A DNA stretch of 36,715 nucleotides from IMG/VR virus record IMGVR_UViG_3300017749_000041, positions 1 through 36,715 of that record; one strand, given 5' to 3'. The notes beneath the pieces were generated by a model. It was given only the letters and a program-made list of their open reading frames with translations. It was not told where the DNA came from and did not search any database. This document shows, one piece after another, positions 1-8,275 of the stretch. Numbering within the stretch: the stretch's first letter is position 1; every line of letters begins with the position of its first letter. The stretch is from a virus. Made by a program: the position numbers and the translations under genes.

Positions 1-106
1 ATGGTACAACACTATACTAAACATTGGAGGAGAGGACACAGATGAAGAAGATGATATTATCTCTGTTAGTGCTAAGTTCCGTAGCACAAAGCAGTGAGTT
101 AGACAA
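1..106. repeat. 106-bp terminal direct repeat, left copy
   Basis: Bases 1-106 are identical to 36610-36715. The repeat lies inside coding sequence: it spans the 3' end of the exported-protein gene that finishes at 36706 and the start of the gene at 42. It has no promoter or packaging-like structure of its own. The simplest reading is the overlap left when a circular or circularly permuted genome is assembled, giving a unique length of 36,609 bp. A genuine short terminal repeat, as in T7, is possible but less likely at this position within an operon. Confidence 0.95.
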
Positions 107-878
107 CTTAATTAACACCTCCAATGCTATTGTTGACCAGATAGACAGAGGCATTAAGTTAGTCGGTGCGGCACAAGGATACGCTTATACAGGCTCAGGC
201 TTGTCTGATGGTACTGTGTCAAGTACAGCACACATTAGTGCAGAACAACTACAAGCGTACAACAACGCATTGTCTGGTATGTCAACATATCAAGCCTTTG
301 GAGATATACAGGCTGTACTAGAAGAGAAAGCATACACTGAGTTGGACATGATGGATGAAGCCATTGGTGTATTTACTGAAGTAGTCGTTGACATGATTGC
401 TGTACAGGAAGTAGCGGACATGAGTGAGCAAGCCTCTAGTCCTCAAGAGGAAGCCGATGTACAAACCTTTGTAGAAAACAACATTGAAGTGTTGACAATT
501 ACTCAGGAAGAAGTAGAAACGTACAACACCAGTATGGATGACATTGAAACACACGCTAACAACGCTAGTGCATTCCTAGCGGTAGCGGGTAACAAAGAAG
601 CTGTAGAGTTCCTAGAGCAAGGCGTAGAGAACGCTAACACCACAGCCGAGCAGACAAACATTTTTTATGATGCTAATGCTCAATGGGTTACTATGGGGTA
701 CAACACTACTAGAAACCTTACAGCAGTCTATCTTAACGGTCAGAACTTTGGTTTAGATTTATATGTAACTGAAGCTGAAGTATTAGCTGTAGGCAGTGAG
801 TCAGAATACTATTTGACTGGTCCGACTTCACAAAGTTATGATTGCTTTATGTATGAAACAGGTTGTATGGAACTATGA
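42..878 (+). CDS. Exported phage protein of unknown function (signal peptide, C-terminal Cys pair)
   Basis: The protein has 278 residues. It begins with a short Lys-Lys N-region and a hydrophobic stretch (MKKMILSLLVLSSVAQSSE), a typical Sec signal peptide with likely cleavage after about residue 16-19. I start it at ATG 42, preceded by a strong GGAGGAGAGG ribosome site. An upstream in-frame TTG at 24 overlaps that ribosome site and is rejected. The mature part is acidic, largely helical and rich in Ala, Glu, Val and Thr. Two Cys lie close to the C-terminus (YDCFMYETGC) and could form a disulphide in the periplasm. The gene overlaps the preceding exported-protein gene by about 56 bases across the circle join, and its stop overlaps the next start (ATGA). 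Its place among holin candidates and tail genes suggests a late envelope or virion-associated role. I recognise no family. Confidence 0.8.
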   Translation: MKKMILSLLVLSSVAQSSELDNLINTSNAIVDQIDRGIKLVGAAQGYAYTGSGLSDGTVSSTAHISAEQLQAYNNALSGMSTYQAFGDIQAVLEEKAYTELDMMDEAIGVFTEVVVDMIAVQEVADMSEQASSPQEEADVQTFVENNIEVLTITQEEVETYNTSMDDIETHANNASAFLAVAGNKEAVEFLEQGVENANTTAEQTNIFYDANAQWVTMGYNTTRNLTAVYLNGQNFGLDLYVTEAEVLAVGSESEYYLTGPTSQSYDCFMYETGCMEL

Positions 879-1294
879 GTTTAGAAGATACTGAACTAAA
901 AATTGGCGGTACATCCTTTAAAGGTGTATGGATTGCCATAGTTCTTGGTATTGGTTCTACTATCGGTGGTGGCGGATGGACAGCCTCTAGCTTGTACTCA
1001 AGACTAGAAGCAGTAGAGTCTACACAGATACCCGATGTAAGCCCCATACAGCAGAATCTAGCCACTTTAGGTACAAGGCTAGAGACACTATTAAGTCAAC
1101 AAGAGAAGCTGTTAGAACTCAATACAGACGTTTCTGAGTTAGCTAACGAGATAGAGGCTATGAAAGGTACGGTAGCTAAAGCTGAGATAATAATAGAAAA
1201 CATTGGCGATGTTGATGGTAAGATAAAGACATTGACTAAAGAGGTAGAGGATTTGTGGCAGGGTATGGACTACCTCTCAAATCCCCTTAAGTGA
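875..1294 (+). CDS. Single-TM coiled-coil protein of the lysis/tail region
   Basis: The protein has 139 residues from ATG 875, which overlaps the previous stop as ATGA. A TTG four codons upstream is less likely. A hydrophobic Gly-rich segment (about residues 18-38, GVWIAIVLGIGSTIGGGGW) is a probable membrane span. It is followed by about 90 residues of heptad-like Leu/Ile-rich sequence (LATLGTRLETLLSQQEKLLEL), a probable coiled coil. Small membrane-anchored coiled-coil proteins next to holin genes can act in lysis (spanin-like or holin-modulating), but no lipobox or known spanin motif is present. Conserved hypothetical proteins of this shape occur in marine podophages (recollection, not searched). 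Function is inferred from neighbours only. Confidence 0.8.
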   Translation: MSLEDTELKIGGTSFKGVWIAIVLGIGSTIGGGGWTASSLYSRLEAVESTQIPDVSPIQQNLATLGTRLETLLSQQEKLLELNTDVSELANEIEAMKGTVAKAEIIIENIGDVDGKIKTLTKEVEDLWQGMDYLSNPLK

Positions 1295-1301
1295 GGCATT
1301 T

Positions 1302-1700
1302 ATGTTAGAGCAATTAATCGGACCTGTTACAGGACTACTTGACAAATTCATAGAGGATAAAGATAAGACAAATGCCATCGCGTTCCAGATTTCAACAATG
1401 GCTGAGAAACACGCGCAGGAACTTGCGAAAGCGCAACTTGAAGTTAATAAGACAGAAGCGGCACACCGAAGCCTATTTGTGTCAGGTTGGCGACCTGCTG
1501 TTGGTTGGACTTGTTGTATTGGACTTGCGAGTCAGTACATTCTTATCCCAATGGCAAATTTTGCGCTTGCTCTTGCCAATTCTACCGTTGAAATCCCTGT
1601 TTTAGATATGGCTACTATGATGCCAGTACTAATGGGTATGCTTGGCTTAGGTGCTATGCGTACTATAGAGAAGACTAAAAAAGTACAGAGGGATAAATAA
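1302..1700 (+). CDS. Putative holin of the GTA/3-TM holin type
   Basis: The protein has 132 residues. An amphipathic N-terminal helix rich in Lys, Gln and Glu (residues 15-55) leads into the motif SLFVSGWRPAVGWTCCIGLA. Hydrophobic segments follow at about residues 62-80, 83-95 and 104-118, before a basic C-terminus. The run 'AQLEVNKTEAAHRSLFVSGWRP.VGW' is the signature I associate with the GTA_holin_3TM family. Such holins permeabilise the inner membrane at the end of infection. The endolysin candidate is encoded far away at 24223. A second holin-like gene sits at 35928, so which one times lysis cannot be decided here. The stop overlaps the next start at 1700. Confidence 0.7.
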   Translation: MLEQLIGPVTGLLDKFIEDKDKTNAIAFQISTMAEKHAQELAKAQLEVNKTEAAHRSLFVSGWRPAVGWTCCIGLASQYILIPMANFALALANSTVEIPVLDMATMMPVLMGMLGLGAMRTIEKTKKVQRDK

Positions 1701-3796
1701 TGGCAGAACAAGAAGAAGAAACAGTATTGCTTGCCCGTCCTCATCATAGTGATTATATAAAAGGAAAAGCAGACCCGCAATATCATGCTGATTTAGCCGC
1801 TTGGAAAGCACAACAAGCAGGTGAAGAGTACGTTCCTTTAGATGTAACAATAGAAGAACAACTAGCAGAAGACTTAGATTTAAGAGAAAGAAATCAACTT
1901 ATAAATAACATACCTGCCTTAGATGATACAAACAGTTCGATTGGTGGTGCGAGTGAACCGTGGATTTCTGATAACCCTGCGTATCTTCATATCGACAGTC
2001 CTAGTTCTGCTTATGAAACACCATATCAAGGCAGTTCATTATCTGACCCTGAGCAACACAATATAGCAGTAGGAGCGGGCGGTGCTTATGCCCGACAAAT
2101 GCTAGAAGAACAAGACGTTAAAGAAATTAGAGAAGACTATATAGCTGAGGGTGAACGACTCAGCGAATTAACTGATTATCTAAGAGATTCTGAAGATGGT
2201 CGCCCTGAAACTGTTCTTCCTCTTCGTCAACAAAATGTTGATGGGCTGTATGACGCTTATCAAGCAGGACATTATGATATATTTTCAGATGGTTTTAATG
2301 CTTCTACTAGTTCAGATAAGTTAGCTTTATATTATAAGTTCTATGAAGACGGTACTTTAGAGCGCGATAAATATGTAGAAATTGCTACGGCTCAATTGTC
2401 GCTTGATAATCCAGACACTAGGTTTTTTGAACGTGGTGGTGTACTAATGGCTGAACCCTATAGTACATCAAGCAAAACTGAACTAAGAGGTGTGATAACT
2501 TTATTTCCTGAACAAGTAGGCGATGGTGGTTACGCTTCTTTAATGTCTTCACCTGCGGATGGTCGTTTTGGTCCTACTATTGGTTGGGCAGACATAGGAC
2601 AAGCTAATTACGGTTTTGAGCCACATCAGTTAGGCAAAAAATTATCGCAGGATGAATTATTTAATTTTACTATTGGGCTTCCTGAACACGGTACTGGAGA
2701 GCCTTTTTATAATCCTTCAACATGGACAAGCATAGTACGTCCTTTTATTCAAACTGTAGGAAGAGTTGCTTTAGGCGTAGCAACGGGTGGTCAGTCTGAA
2801 GCATGGTATTCGTTATATAAAGTAGCTAATGGAGAAACACTACACGGTTCGGATTATGCTAATTTATTAATATCAGGATTAAAAACAGCAGGAACTATAC
2901 AAGCACCCACATCAACCTCAGCGGGTGTAGGTTTAGGTGCTTTAAGCTACGACCAAACTATTGGTGTAATTAATGCTATAGCTAATGAAGACCCGCTTGA
3001 AGCGTTTTTAGAATACACGGGTACTGATTTTGATTTGCTTGAACACGGATTAAGTGCTATAGGTATTGATGCAGAAACTTTAGGACTAGACCCTAAGAAG
3101 TTTTCAGAAAATCTTGACGAAATTGAATCCGCTATGATTAAAGGTGAAAGCGGTAGAGATGAATTTATTGAAGAGTTTGGTGGAGACGCTATTACCGCAG
3201 TCGCAGGAGAAGTAGGAGATGCTTTTGATGACGTAATTGAAACTATAGGCGATAGTGAAATAGTACAGAATATAGAAGAAGGCGGTAAAGTACTAATAGA
3301 CGCGGTAGAAGAAGGCGCAGGTGTTGTTGGTGATTTACTAGAAGGTCCTGTTGATTTAATAGCGGGTGCTGTTGAACCTTTGATTAATTTAGTAGACGAT
3401 GGACTTGACTATATAGGTGATTCTGCTCCTGTTGAAGCAATAGAAGATGCAGGTAAAGCAGTAGGTGATGCAGTACAAACAGGTATTGATACTGCAAAAG
3501 AGGCAGGGGAATTAGTAGTAGATACGATAGACGAAGGTATTGACTACATAGGTGAAGAATACGTTGACCCCGCTTTACAAGCTATAGATGAAGCGTTACC
3601 ACACGGGACAACACCAGATATAGATTTACCTGATATAGATTTAAACTTAGCTTACACACCTTCTACTCCTACTAAAACAGAAAGTTTATTTGGAGATGAA
3701 ATAAGTAAAATATACAGGACACCCATAGAAACTTACAAGCCCGCGTTTAATCAAGAAGAAATACAGGGAATGTTACAACAGAGATATAGAGGATAA
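1700..3796 (+). CDS. Large acidic virion-associated protein, function unknown
   Basis: The protein has 698 residues and its start overlaps the previous stop. The N-terminal 60 residues are charged and contain a short 'HHSDYIKGKADPQYHADLAAWKA' stretch. The middle is soluble and mixed. From about residue 490 to 630 the sequence becomes a long run of loosely repeated acidic amphipathic helices built on units such as 'DAVEEGAGVVGDLLEG', 'DDGLDYIGDSAPVEAIEDAGKAVGDA' and 'DTIDEGIDYIGEEY'. The C-terminus is Thr/Tyr rich. It sits directly before tail tubular protein A, so a structural or ejection role is likely by position. I see no enzyme motif. Its codons look more A+T-rich than those of the flanking genes. 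Confidence 0.7.
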   Translation: MAEQEEETVLLARPHHSDYIKGKADPQYHADLAAWKAQQAGEEYVPLDVTIEEQLAEDLDLRERNQLINNIPALDDTNSSIGGASEPWISDNPAYLHIDSPSSAYETPYQGSSLSDPEQHNIAVGAGGAYARQMLEEQDVKEIREDYIAEGERLSELTDYLRDSEDGRPETVLPLRQQNVDGLYDAYQAGHYDIFSDGFNASTSSDKLALYYKFYEDGTLERDKYVEIATAQLSLDNPDTRFFERGGVLMAEPYSTSSKTELRGVITLFPEQVGDGGYASLMSSPADGRFGPTIGWADIGQANYGFEPHQLGKKLSQDELFNFTIGLPEHGTGEPFYNPSTWTSIVRPFIQTVGRVALGVATGGQSEAWYSLYKVANGETLHGSDYANLLISGLKTAGTIQAPTSTSAGVGLGALSYDQTIGVINAIANEDPLEAFLEYTGTDFDLLEHGLSAIGIDAETLGLDPKKFSENLDEIESAMIKGESGRDEFIEEFGGDAITAVAGEVGDAFDDVIETIGDSEIVQNIEEGGKVLIDAVEEGAGVVGDLLEGPVDLIAGAVEPLINLVDDGLDYIGDSAPVEAIEDAGKAVGDAVQTGIDTAKEAGELVVDTIDEGIDYIGEEYVDPALQAIDEALPHGTTPDIDLPDIDLNLAYTPSTPTKTESLFGDEISKIYRTPIETYKPAFNQEEIQGMLQQRYRG

Positions 3797-3799
3797 GCA

Positions 3800-4447
3800 A
3801 TGACTTATTTAGATTTAGTAAATAGTGTATTACGTAGAATGCGAGAGAACGAAGTAAGTAGTGTGTCTAGTAATTCTTACTCAAAACTTATTGGAGAGTT
3901 TGTCAACGATGCTAAACACTTTGTTGAAAATGCGTGGGATTGGTCAGCACTTCGTAAAACAATTACCGTCACTACTGTTGACAATGTAGTCAGCTATGAG
4001 TTGACAGGCACTAACAATTCCTTTAGTGTGCTTGATGTCATAAACGATACGTCTAATGTATTTATGCGTAATCAAAGTTCTACTTGGATGAACAATGCTT
4101 ACCTAGTAGCTGAACCTGTTAAAGGTTCTCCTGATTTCTTTTCATACAACGGTGTAAGTTCTACAGGTGAAAGTATTGTAGACTTATACCCTAAGCCTGA
4201 CAAAGCGTACACGTTACGATTTAACATTGTTGATAGAGCAGATAGAATGACATCAGACACTGAGGTTTTATTAGTGCCTAATGCCGCTGTTATACAGTTT
4301 GCTACTGCATTTGCCGCAAGAGAACGTGGCGAACAGGGTGGTACTTCTTCAGCGGAACTGTCAAGTATAGCACAAGCAACACTGGCTGACGCTATTGCTA
4401 TGGATGCGTCACGTTTCCCACATGAAACTATCTGGACGGACTGCTAA
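3800..4447 (+). CDS. Tail tubular protein A (T7 gp11-like)
   Basis: The protein has 215 residues. The N-terminal pattern 'YLDLVNSVLRRMRENEV...Y..LIGEFVNDAKHFVENAWDWSALRKTITV' is typical of podophage tail tubular A/head-to-tail adaptor proteins, including the conserved Ala-x-x-x-Val-Glu-x-x-x-x-Trp helix. The family forms the ring connecting portal and nozzle. T7 gp11 is 196 residues, so the length agrees. The stop overlaps the start of the tail tubular B gene (CTAATGG), the usual A-B order in these phages. It is expressed from the rightward late operon. Confidence 0.85.
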   Translation: MTYLDLVNSVLRRMRENEVSSVSSNSYSKLIGEFVNDAKHFVENAWDWSALRKTITVTTVDNVVSYELTGTNNSFSVLDVINDTSNVFMRNQSSTWMNNAYLVAEPVKGSPDFFSYNGVSSTGESIVDLYPKPDKAYTLRFNIVDRADRMTSDTEVLLVPNAAVIQFATAFAARERGEQGGTSSAELSSIAQATLADAIAMDASRFPHETIWTDC

Positions 4448-5958
4448 TGGCACAACAACTTCAGAACATAACCGTTAAAGCCCCAGGATTTGCGGGTATT
4501 AACACGCAGGATTCACCCATAGGGTTAGATACTTCTTTCGCTAAAGAGGCTGACAACTGCATTATAGACCAGTTTGGGCGTATAGGCGCACGTAAGGGTA
4601 CTGTTGGTATTGTAGCTGATAATCCAGTAAAAGACATTGACTTTGTTTTTGAAGGTACTGATAAAGCAGGTAATGTTTCTATTGTTGCGTCAGATACTAG
4701 TGGTTTATACACAGCAGACAACGGTTATGCACAACAAGGCAGTTTAGTAGGCGGTAACTGGAAGGCTGTAAACTTTAACGACAAAACATATTTGTTTAAA
4801 AGAGGTCAAAATCCTGTAGCGTATGACATTTCAACCTCATCGTTTACTGAAATCACAAGCACAGATATTCCTAAAGCTAACGAAGCTATAGCTGCTTATG
4901 GACGCTTATGGGCTGTAGACACCGACACCGACAACCATACTATACATTGGTCGGACTTGTTAATAGGGGATGCGTGGGACACTCAAGATACTAATTCATC
5001 AGCAGGTACTATTAACCTGTCTACAGTATTTCCTAACGGTCACGATGAAGTAGTAGCACTTGCGGCACACAATGACTTCTTATTTATTTTATGTAAGAAA
5101 TGTATTATTATATACAAAGGTGCTAGTGACCCTACTACTATGTCTTTACAAGATACTGTTATAGGTGTTGGCTGTACGGCTAGAGACTCTGTACAAAACA
5201 CAGGTACTGATGTAATATTCTTATCAGACACAGGCTTACGTTCAATGGGTAGAGTAGTACAAGAAAAATCTTTACCCATGCGAGACATCAGTAAGAACGT
5301 AAGAACTGATTTACTTAATGATGTTATTGGTCATGCTACTAATATATCTTCAGTGTACTCTGCAAAAGAAGCATTCTATCTTTTGTTTTTACCTGAGTTA
5401 AATAAAACATATTGTTTTGACATGAGAACTGCTTTAGAAGATGGTTCACAAAGAGTTACTACTTGGTCAGGTATTAAAATTAAAGATGGTTTTGTTCGTA
5501 GAAACCAAGACATAATACTAGCTACTGACAAAGGTTTGTTTAAGTACACAGGTTTCCTAGACAACGGAGTACCTTATAACTTAAGATACTTTACAAATCC
5601 TATGGACTTTGGTTCTCCATCTAACCTAAAGTTTTTAAGAAAGTTTAATCTTACTGTAATCGGTAACGCTTCTGCAACAACAACTTTAAACTGGGCGTAT
5701 GACTATAGTAAGAACTTTGATATATCTGTATTTCAAAATGACGTAGAGCAATCACCTGTAGCTGAGTACACATCTTCGGGTACTGCTTTTGAATACATTG
5801 AGTCAGAATATGGAATATCTGTAGACATACACCAACCAACAGTCAATGCAAGCGGTAGTGGAACTGTAGCTACTGTAGGCATTGAAACACTTATTAACGA
5901 TGCTTCATATTCAATACAACAAATGGATATACACGCTTTAACTGGGAGACTTATCTAA
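4447..5958 (+). CDS. Tail tubular protein B / nozzle-like protein
   Basis: The protein has 503 residues and is mainly beta-rich, with repeating Gly/Asp/Thr/Tyr strands (for example 'KDIDFVFEGTDKAGNVSIVASDTSGLYTADNG'). It opens with the 'APGFAGINTQDSPIGLDTSFAKEADNCIIDQFGRIGARKG' block often seen in podophage tail stabilisation/nozzle proteins ('...A..a.N..id..G.l..R.G'). It follows tail tubular A without a gap. It is shorter than T7 gp12 (about 790 residues) but in the range of smaller marine podophages. The role is inferred from order plus this N-terminal block. Confidence 0.75.
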   Translation: MAQQLQNITVKAPGFAGINTQDSPIGLDTSFAKEADNCIIDQFGRIGARKGTVGIVADNPVKDIDFVFEGTDKAGNVSIVASDTSGLYTADNGYAQQGSLVGGNWKAVNFNDKTYLFKRGQNPVAYDISTSSFTEITSTDIPKANEAIAAYGRLWAVDTDTDNHTIHWSDLLIGDAWDTQDTNSSAGTINLSTVFPNGHDEVVALAAHNDFLFILCKKCIIIYKGASDPTTMSLQDTVIGVGCTARDSVQNTGTDVIFLSDTGLRSMGRVVQEKSLPMRDISKNVRTDLLNDVIGHATNISSVYSAKEAFYLLFLPELNKTYCFDMRTALEDGSQRVTTWSGIKIKDGFVRRNQDIILATDKGLFKYTGFLDNGVPYNLRYFTNPMDFGSPSNLKFLRKFNLTVIGNASATTTLNWAYDYSKNFDISVFQNDVEQSPVAEYTSSGTAFEYIESEYGISVDIHQPTVNASGSGTVATVGIETLINDASYSIQQMDIHALTGRLI

Positions 5959-6713
5959 TGAGCGATTATACTGTACAGGCTAACTGGAGTGAGAAAGACG
6001 CTCTTACGACAGGCGATACCAACAAACGAGTTAGAGCGTCAGAACACGCAACAGAGTATGCGGCTATTGCTTCAGCGATTGCTAGTAAAGCTGACCAATC
6101 AGATGTAGATTTAAAAGCATCACAAGCATCTTTTAATTCTACAGTAGCTACAGTGTTAGACTTAACAACAAGGGTTGTATCGAATAATGGTCCAAGTACT
6201 TTACAAGGAGGTAGCACTCCTGCACATTTAACCTTTAATGATAATGTTAAAGCAAAGTTTGGTACGTCTGGGGATGGTCTTGAGATATTCCATGATGGTA
6301 CTGATTCTATTTTAAAAGATGCAGGTACAGGAATACTTAAATATACAAGCGCAACTGACGTAGCTTTTGGTTCTGTTTTTCAAATAGAAAACACATCAGC
6401 CACTGCAAACGCAGGAGCATACGTAGCGTTTAAAGGAGATACTGCGGATACTCCTGTTAAAATAGGTTCAGCAGGTTCTAATACATTTCAAATGTTATTG
6501 AATGATGCCGAGTCGCATTCCTTTACGCTAGATAGTTTAAAATTTAAAAACGGAAATCATCTAGCTAACATTGTTGTAGGCACAGGAACTCCAGAAGGAA
6601 ACGTAGGTGCGCCAGTTGGTTCACTCTTTTTAAGAACAGACGGGGGTACAGGTACTAGCCTGTATGTTAAAGAAACAGGCACAAACGGCAACACTGGCTG
6701 GGTTGCTAAATAG
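5958..6713 (+). CDS. Tail fibre-like structural protein
   Basis: The protein has 251 residues. A charged N-terminal helix (AASAIASKADQSDVDLKASQ) is followed by the marine-phage fibre signature 'DNVKAKFGTSGDGLEIFHDGTDSILKDAGTGILKYTSATDVAFGS', then by a C-terminal block 'GTGTPEGNVGAPVGSLFLRTDGGTGTSLYVKETGTNGNTGWVAK'. Both blocks are typical of phage fibre or receptor-binding modules. The start (ATG 5958) directly overlaps the previous stop. The position between nozzle and internal virion genes fits an accessory fibre or the N-terminal anchoring fibre. Host specificity may instead reside in the three fibre genes at 31665-35917. Confidence 0.7.
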   Translation: MSDYTVQANWSEKDALTTGDTNKRVRASEHATEYAAIASAIASKADQSDVDLKASQASFNSTVATVLDLTTRVVSNNGPSTLQGGSTPAHLTFNDNVKAKFGTSGDGLEIFHDGTDSILKDAGTGILKYTSATDVAFGSVFQIENTSATANAGAYVAFKGDTADTPVKIGSAGSNTFQMLLNDAESHSFTLDSLKFKNGNHLANIVVGTGTPEGNVGAPVGSLFLRTDGGTGTSLYVKETGTNGNTGWVAK

Positions 6714-6724
6714 GAGAATATGAA

Positions 6725-7495
6725 ATGGGTATAGATGCACAAGATTTAGTTGAAGGCGCGGCATCAGGCTATATGAGCGAAGAAGCTGTTAAGCGTGTTC
6801 AACAAATGCAAGATGACTTACAGGCAGACGGTAGAACTATAGGACTAGAAGCCGCAGGAATGGCTAATTTCCAACCGTATACAGTTACGTCTACTTTAGG
6901 TGGGGCTACTGTTGGTCCTGATGGTAGTGTTAATCTAACAACAACCGAAGAAGAACGTGCATTATCTGCGGGTTTATTAGGCGGTGCAGGGGGTGCGTTT
7001 AATCGTGCAATGGCTGACCCTGCTGTAGCACAAGAAGAACTGTACAACCAGATGAGAGCCATACAGCAACCAGAAGAACAACGTCAGCGTCTAGCACTAG
7101 AGCAACGTATGTTTAATCAAGGGCGTATGGGCGTAAGTTCAGCGGCATACGGTGGTGCTAATCCTGAAATGTTAGCACAAGAACAAGCCATACAAGAAAA
7201 TATGCTTAAGGCTAACCTCGCGGCTAGGGGACAGTCCATGCAAGAACTAGGACAGTACACCGACATGGGTACATCAATGCTTGCAGGTGCTTATACACCA
7301 CAGGCTCAAGCATTAGGCTTGCTAGGTGCAGGTACAAACGTAGCGCAGATAGCTGACTTAGGTAGACGTACAGGCGCAGGTTTGTTTAGCGACATTAGCC
7401 AGAAATATGTAGACCCGTATACTAAAATGCTTGGTCTTGAATTAGATGCAAAAGCCGCAAGAGACGCAGGTTACTTTAGTTTGTTCTACGGTTAA
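6725..7495 (+). CDS. Internal virion protein (T7 gp14-like position)
   Basis: The protein has 256 residues and is Ala/Gln/Gly rich and helical. It contains 'RQRLALEQRMFNQGRMGVSSAAYGG.NPEMLAQEQAIQENMLKANLAARGQSMQELGQYTDMGTSMLAGAYTPQAQALGLL', which resembles small internal core/ejection proteins of podophages. A ribosome site (TAGGAG) lies about 9 bases before ATG 6725. It is the first of four genes (6725-12873) ordered like the T7 gp14-15-16 ejection proteins. Assignment is from composition and synteny, not from a catalytic motif. Confidence 0.65.
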   Translation: MGIDAQDLVEGAASGYMSEEAVKRVQQMQDDLQADGRTIGLEAAGMANFQPYTVTSTLGGATVGPDGSVNLTTTEEERALSAGLLGGAGGAFNRAMADPAVAQEELYNQMRAIQQPEEQRQRLALEQRMFNQGRMGVSSAAYGGANPEMLAQEQAIQENMLKANLAARGQSMQELGQYTDMGTSMLAGAYTPQAQALGLLGAGTNVAQIADLGRRTGAGLFSDISQKYVDPYTKMLGLELDAKAARDAGYFSLFYG

Positions 7496-7507
7496 TAGGA
7501 GAAAATT

Positions 7508-8266
7508 ATGTCACAAATACCAAAAGGTGATTTAGCGGGATTCTTAACAGGCATACCCTCTCGACCTGCCCCTGTGCAACAGACAGGTTTTGGTTCAGGA
7601 ATGTTAAATCAAATGAATAGAAATGTTGAAAATATGCGTAACGTGGGTTATCGTTTAAGAGGCGAAGAAACCCCTGAAGCTAGACAAGCTAAAGCATTGG
7701 CTTCTTTAGATTTAAACACTGCTGAGGGATTACAAAAACTTGCTCAAGCACAACGAGCAACTGGTGATTTAAAAGGGTCAGTAGTTACTCTGCAAAAAGC
7801 ACAGGCTATTGCACAACAAGAAGCACAAAAAGAAGCAGTAATTAAACTAGCTAGACAACAAGGCAATACAGTTGTTGAAGACTTTGTTTTAAATGGTGGG
7901 TCAGTAACTAAGGCTCAAGAAGTATTGCTAAGAAGTGACCGAGGTACTTCTGTTAAAACATCTAGTTTAACTAAAGGAGAAGTAAAACAATACGACCTTT
8001 ACTTAGATAGCATCAGTGAAAAGCAATTAGAAGACGCAGGTCTGGACACCCCGTTGTTCGGTAAAATAAGAAAGGACGATAAGCTACGTATATACTATAA
8101 TGCTGAAGATTTGTACACTAACTATCCTGAAATAGGCAGAGAAGGCGCGTTACTGGAAGCTGTACGTCAGTATGGTATAGAGCAACAACCAGAGTCAGCA
8201 CAGCAACAAAGCAACTCTAACAGTTCTTCTGGAATGACAGGTGCAAAAATTAATCAAGTAAGGTAG
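7508..8266 (+). CDS. Internal virion protein (ejectosome candidate)
   Basis: The protein has 252 residues, with a well-placed ribosome site (TAGGAG) before ATG 7508. It is hydrophilic and helix-rich: a repeat-like central run 'LASLDLNTAEGLQKLAQAQRATGDLKGSVVTLQKAQAIAQQEAQKEAV' suggests helical hairpins. The tail is Gln/Ser/Asn-rich ('QQPESAQQQSNSNSSSG'), as in many virion ejection proteins. It is transcribed with the 6725 and 8276 genes. I recognise no named domain, and the role is by position. Confidence 0.6.
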   Translation: MSQIPKGDLAGFLTGIPSRPAPVQQTGFGSGMLNQMNRNVENMRNVGYRLRGEETPEARQAKALASLDLNTAEGLQKLAQAQRATGDLKGSVVTLQKAQAIAQQEAQKEAVIKLARQQGNTVVEDFVLNGGSVTKAQEVLLRSDRGTSVKTSSLTKGEVKQYDLYLDSISEKQLEDAGLDTPLFGKIRKDDKLRIYYNAEDLYTNYPEIGREGALLEAVRQYGIEQQPESAQQQSNSNSSSGMTGAKINQVR

Positions 8267-8275
8267 GATTCTAAT

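Noticed and set aside
24-41. TTG start adding six residues to the exported protein at 42
   Set aside because: The TTG lies inside the ribosome-binding sequence and would add charged residues in front of a typical signal peptide.
1372-1605. 77-codon overlapping frame within the 3-TM-type holin gene, considered as an embedded spanin-like gene
   Set aside because: No lipobox or ribosome site. The Arg/Leu-rich translation mirrors the holin's hydrophobic codons shifted by one base.
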